Source: Oscillospiraceae bacterium
GTDB taxonomy: Bacteria; Bacillota; Clostridia; Oscillospirales; UBA929
Direction: 5' to 3'
NCBI GenBank assembly: GCA_031271325.1
Contig: JAISVY010000093.1
Location: forward strand, 1-7,325
DNA length: 7,325 nucleotides
Part shown: in pieces, positions 5,397-7,325 of the stretch
Layout of the letters: every line of letters starts with the position of its first letter
Position numbering within the stretch: position 1 is the stretch's first letter
The notes under the pieces: generated by a model
The model's input: only the letters and a program-made list of their open reading frames with translations
The model's database searches: none
Told to the model about the DNA's origin: nothing
Position numbers and translations under genes: made by a program

Positions 5397-7096
5397 AAGC
5401 GAACGAAAGGCGGTTTTTCTTGCGGATCAGCTTTCGGCAGAAGCTTTTTATATCGCTTTTGGCGCTGTCAATGATCCCTCTTTTTGTTTTGGGCGTTAAC
5501 GCATACAATATTGCGCAGCGGACACTTCGCCTTCAGGCCGAGGCCGGCTTTCTCCAAACCGCGCGGGAGGCTGCGATGTCGCTGAACGCCCGTATAGAGG
5601 CTTTGCAAAAAACACTGACATTTATTGTCGGAGATTATGAACTGACGGCATCCCTTCACAACGAGGAACCGAGCTATTATGCGCGCTATGCCAACATTAT
5701 GAGCGTCCTGCGTTCACGGTTTGGCATTGCCGAGGCGGGTAACCCGGAGCTGGAGGAACTGTCCATTTATTCGGCCAACGGGTTAATCAACTATCAAACG
5801 GATGAAATCCAAACCATAAAAGAGGCGGAGAGTTTCCCGTGGTACACTGAGACCATGGGAAAGAACGGCATGGTCTGGTCGGCAGACAGCGAAGGGATAA
5901 CCGGTGTATACCATTTGCTGAAACCGACGCGTTCCGCGCCGGATAACCTGTTGACCGGGCACATAAAAACCGGCGATCTCCTGTGGGACAACGGGTTACG
6001 CGAACTAGACCATGACATTATGATTTTGAGCGGCGGCGGCATCGTGATCCCTTTCCAAAACGTAACGACACAGAACGCTTATATTGACGCCGGGTTACCG
6101 GATGCACTGCCTGCTAACATGGAATTAGACGGGTATTTTCTGTCGGCGGAACAACTGCCCGTCAATGGCTGGACGCTGATCTTCGCCGTGCCGAAAGAAA
6201 ACTTGATTCAAAACCCTGTCAGCATTCTATGGGGAACCGGCGGATTGCTGCTGTTGGTACTGGCGGGTGTGGCGCTGTTGAGCCTGCTTTTGTCCCGTAC
6301 GTTAACACGGCGCATTTTGGCGTTAAACGAAAGCATGCGCGAAATTGAGGCGGGCAATTTACACGCCGAGATCAAACTGGGTCCGGACGACGAGGTGGGG
6401 CAACTGACCCGGCAGTTCAAAACGATGCTGGATTATCTCATATACCTCATCGACGATGTATATAAAAACAACCTTCTGCGCCGTGAAGCGGAGCTGACGG
6501 CGCTCTATGCGCAAATAAAGCCCCATTTTTTATACAACACTTTGTCGCTGATCCATTGGATGGCTTTACGCGAAGGCGCGGAGGAAATCAGCATCTTGGC
6601 TACAAATATGACCGTGTATTATCGTACGATGCTGAACAGGGGGCAGCGCTATATTACGCTGGAAGGCGAACTGGACAATGTTCGGGCGTACTGCGGTATT
6701 CAACTGATTGCGCAGAAAAGCAGTTTTGATGTGGAATATCAGGTTGACGAAAGCTTACTTTCGCTGTTAATGGTTAATATGGTGCTTCAACCGCTTGTTG
6801 AAAATTCTATAAAGCACGGAATAAACCTCTTGGAGGGTGTTCGGGGACGCATTGTTATTTCGGCCGATATCGAAGGGGAATTTTTACTGCTGACTGTGGA
6901 GGACAACGGCGTGGGGATGGATGCAGAGACAGCGCAGGGGATGTTTGCCCATCCCGCGTCCGGCTATGGTATAAGCAATATACAGGATCGTATCGTTTTG
7001 GACGGAGGGGACGCCTATGGGATATCGGTCGCAAGCGAGAAAGGAAAAGGCACCTGTGTCAAAGTGCGTCTCCCGATACGGACACAGCAGGAATAG
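5393..7096 (+). CDS. Sensor histidine kinase, YesM-like (HPK7-type)
   Basis: This is a complete 567-residue membrane kinase. TM1 spans about residues 17-38 and TM2 about 279-301. They bracket an extracytoplasmic sensor of about 240 residues, which likely has the Cache-type fold of YesM relatives. A HAMP domain follows at about 302-355. The His_kinase (PF06580-type) segment carries phosphoacceptor His378 in QIKPHFLYNTL. The ATPase domain has an N box at LQPLVENSIKHG (Asn471), G1 at VEDNGVGM (Asp504) and G2 at GYGISNIQDR (525-533 region). The start is GTG 5393, four bases overlapping the regulator stop, with only a weak upstream site, so coupling to the regulator is likely. No substrate-binding protein or ABC permease, the common partners of this kinase class, is in the window. 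The ligand is unknown. Confidence 0.95.
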   Translation: MKANERRFFLRISFRQKLFISLLALSMIPLFVLGVNAYNIAQRTLRLQAEAGFLQTAREAAMSLNARIEALQKTLTFIVGDYELTASLHNEEPSYYARYANIMSVLRSRFGIAEAGNPELEELSIYSANGLINYQTDEIQTIKEAESFPWYTETMGKNGMVWSADSEGITGVYHLLKPTRSAPDNLLTGHIKTGDLLWDNGLRELDHDIMILSGGGIVIPFQNVTTQNAYIDAGLPDALPANMELDGYFLSAEQLPVNGWTLIFAVPKENLIQNPVSILWGTGGLLLLVLAGVALLSLLLSRTLTRRILALNESMREIEAGNLHAEIKLGPDDEVGQLTRQFKTMLDYLIYLIDDVYKNNLLRREAELTALYAQIKPHFLYNTLSLIHWMALREGAEEISILATNMTVYYRTMLNRGQRYITLEGELDNVRAYCGIQLIAQKSSFDVEYQVDESLLSLLMVNMVLQPLVENSIKHGINLLEGVRGRIVISADIEGEFLLLTVEDNGVGMDAETAQGMFAHPASGYGISNIQDRIVLDGGDAYGISVASEKGKGTCVKVRLPIRTQQE

Positions 7097-7115
7097 GGTC
7101 ACTCTAAAAACCTCC
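7096..7115 (-). repeat. Inverted repeat flanking the two-component genes, right copy
   Basis: GGGTCACTCTAAAA and the following ACCTCC match the reverse complement of 4575-4593. The repeat begins on the last base of the kinase TAG and runs into the left arm of the palindromic repeat at 7102, so the kinase 3' end is fused to repeat DNA with no spacer. Confidence 0.65.
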
Positions 7116-7201
7116 CGCTCCGGCTTGCGATGCCGCAGCATAGCTGCCTGTTCGCAAGCGCTCCGCTCGTTCGCCTGCCGGCGAACATGAGGTTTTTAGA
7201 G
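7102..7201. repeat. 100-bp palindromic repeat, copy 2 (possible kinase terminator)
   Basis: The outer arms CTCTAAAAACCTC (7102-7114) and its exact complement (7189-7201) enclose the same core as at 4079-4177. Hairpin A is GCTTGCGA...TCGCAAGC with an inner GCAGC-ATA-GCTGC stem. Hairpin B is GTTCGCC-TGCC-GGCGAAC. The inner stem differs from copy 1 (GCGCC/GGCGC there) but stays paired. It starts six bases after the kinase stop, so the folded RNA, ending in GGTTTTTAG, could stop transcription or protect the 3' end. It separates the kinase from the IS30 fragment and cuts the latter. Confidence 0.8.
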
Positions 7202-7324
7202 CTTCTCATATGCCTTCTGCGCGTGTTTTGCGTGGTAGGTCTGTTTTCGGTAGCGGCATTGCCGATGACGATTACTGCAAGGATTACAGACAAAGGGCGC
7301 TTTTAGGAGCTTTGGGCATGGCGG
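7196..7324 (-). pseudogene. Fragment of IS30-family transposase (N-terminal part)
   Basis: The minus strand is open from the right window edge for 42 codons. The translation includes CPKLLKAPFVCNPCSNRHRQ and YRKQTYHAKHAQKAYEKL, then TAA. The VCNxC...C cysteine pattern (Cys at fragment positions 13, 16 and 23) followed by a Tyr/His/Ala-rich segment ending in AYEKL is what I recall from IS30-like transposases of Clostridia, just before the conserved SR.GI segment. The frame ends in CTC TAA, bases belonging to the arm of the palindromic repeat, so the break falls at about 7201/7202. The DDE catalytic domain is absent here. The 5' part continues outside the window. Confidence 0.62.
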
Positions 7325-7325
7325 T

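Overview
The window looks like accessory DNA from an anaerobic gut- or rumen-type Clostridia (Bacillota). The grounds are a YesM/YesN-type two-component pair, a DUF4867 protein (a family I know mainly from Clostridia), a broken gene typical of Firmicutes integrative and conjugative elements, and an IS30-type transposase fragment. The species cannot be named. There are no rRNA genes, tRNA genes or CRISPR arrays.

Layout. 1-287: minus-strand remnant of a large SNF2 helicase/DNA methylase of conjugative elements, cut off on its upstream side. 288-503: non-coding, with two hairpins that probably end the sugar operon. 504-4022: a tight minus-strand operon, read from right to left, of an intracellular GH2 glycosidase (749 aa), an Axe2-like SGNH/GDSL carbohydrate esterase (210 aa) and a DUF4867 protein (205 aa). 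4023-4622: a 600-bp divergent intergenic region filled with palindromic and repeat elements, including a 17-codon ORF with a strong ribosome binding site that ends inside a repeat. 4623-7096: a plus-strand AraC-type response regulator (YesN-like) and sensor histidine kinase (YesM-like), overlapping by GTGA. 7102-7201: a second copy of the 100-bp palindromic repeat. 7196-7324: a minus-strand IS30 transposase fragment cut off at the edge of that repeat.

How the genes fit together (inference). The kinase senses an extracellular ligand and the AraC-type regulator probably activates a carbohydrate operon, plausibly the divergent one. The esterase would remove acetyl groups from an imported oligosaccharide, the GH2 enzyme would cleave it, and the DUF4867 protein may act on the released sugar. 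None of the three has a signal peptide, so the pathway is cytoplasmic and needs an importer, which is not in the window.

The least ordinary feature is the repeat family. Two copies share a structured core of about 75 bp but have different terminal arms, and each pair of arms is still perfectly self-complementary. One arm sequence (TCTAAAAACC) also bounds a different 262-bp element, and with its flank forms an inverted repeat around the two-component genes. Several gene breaks coincide with these elements.
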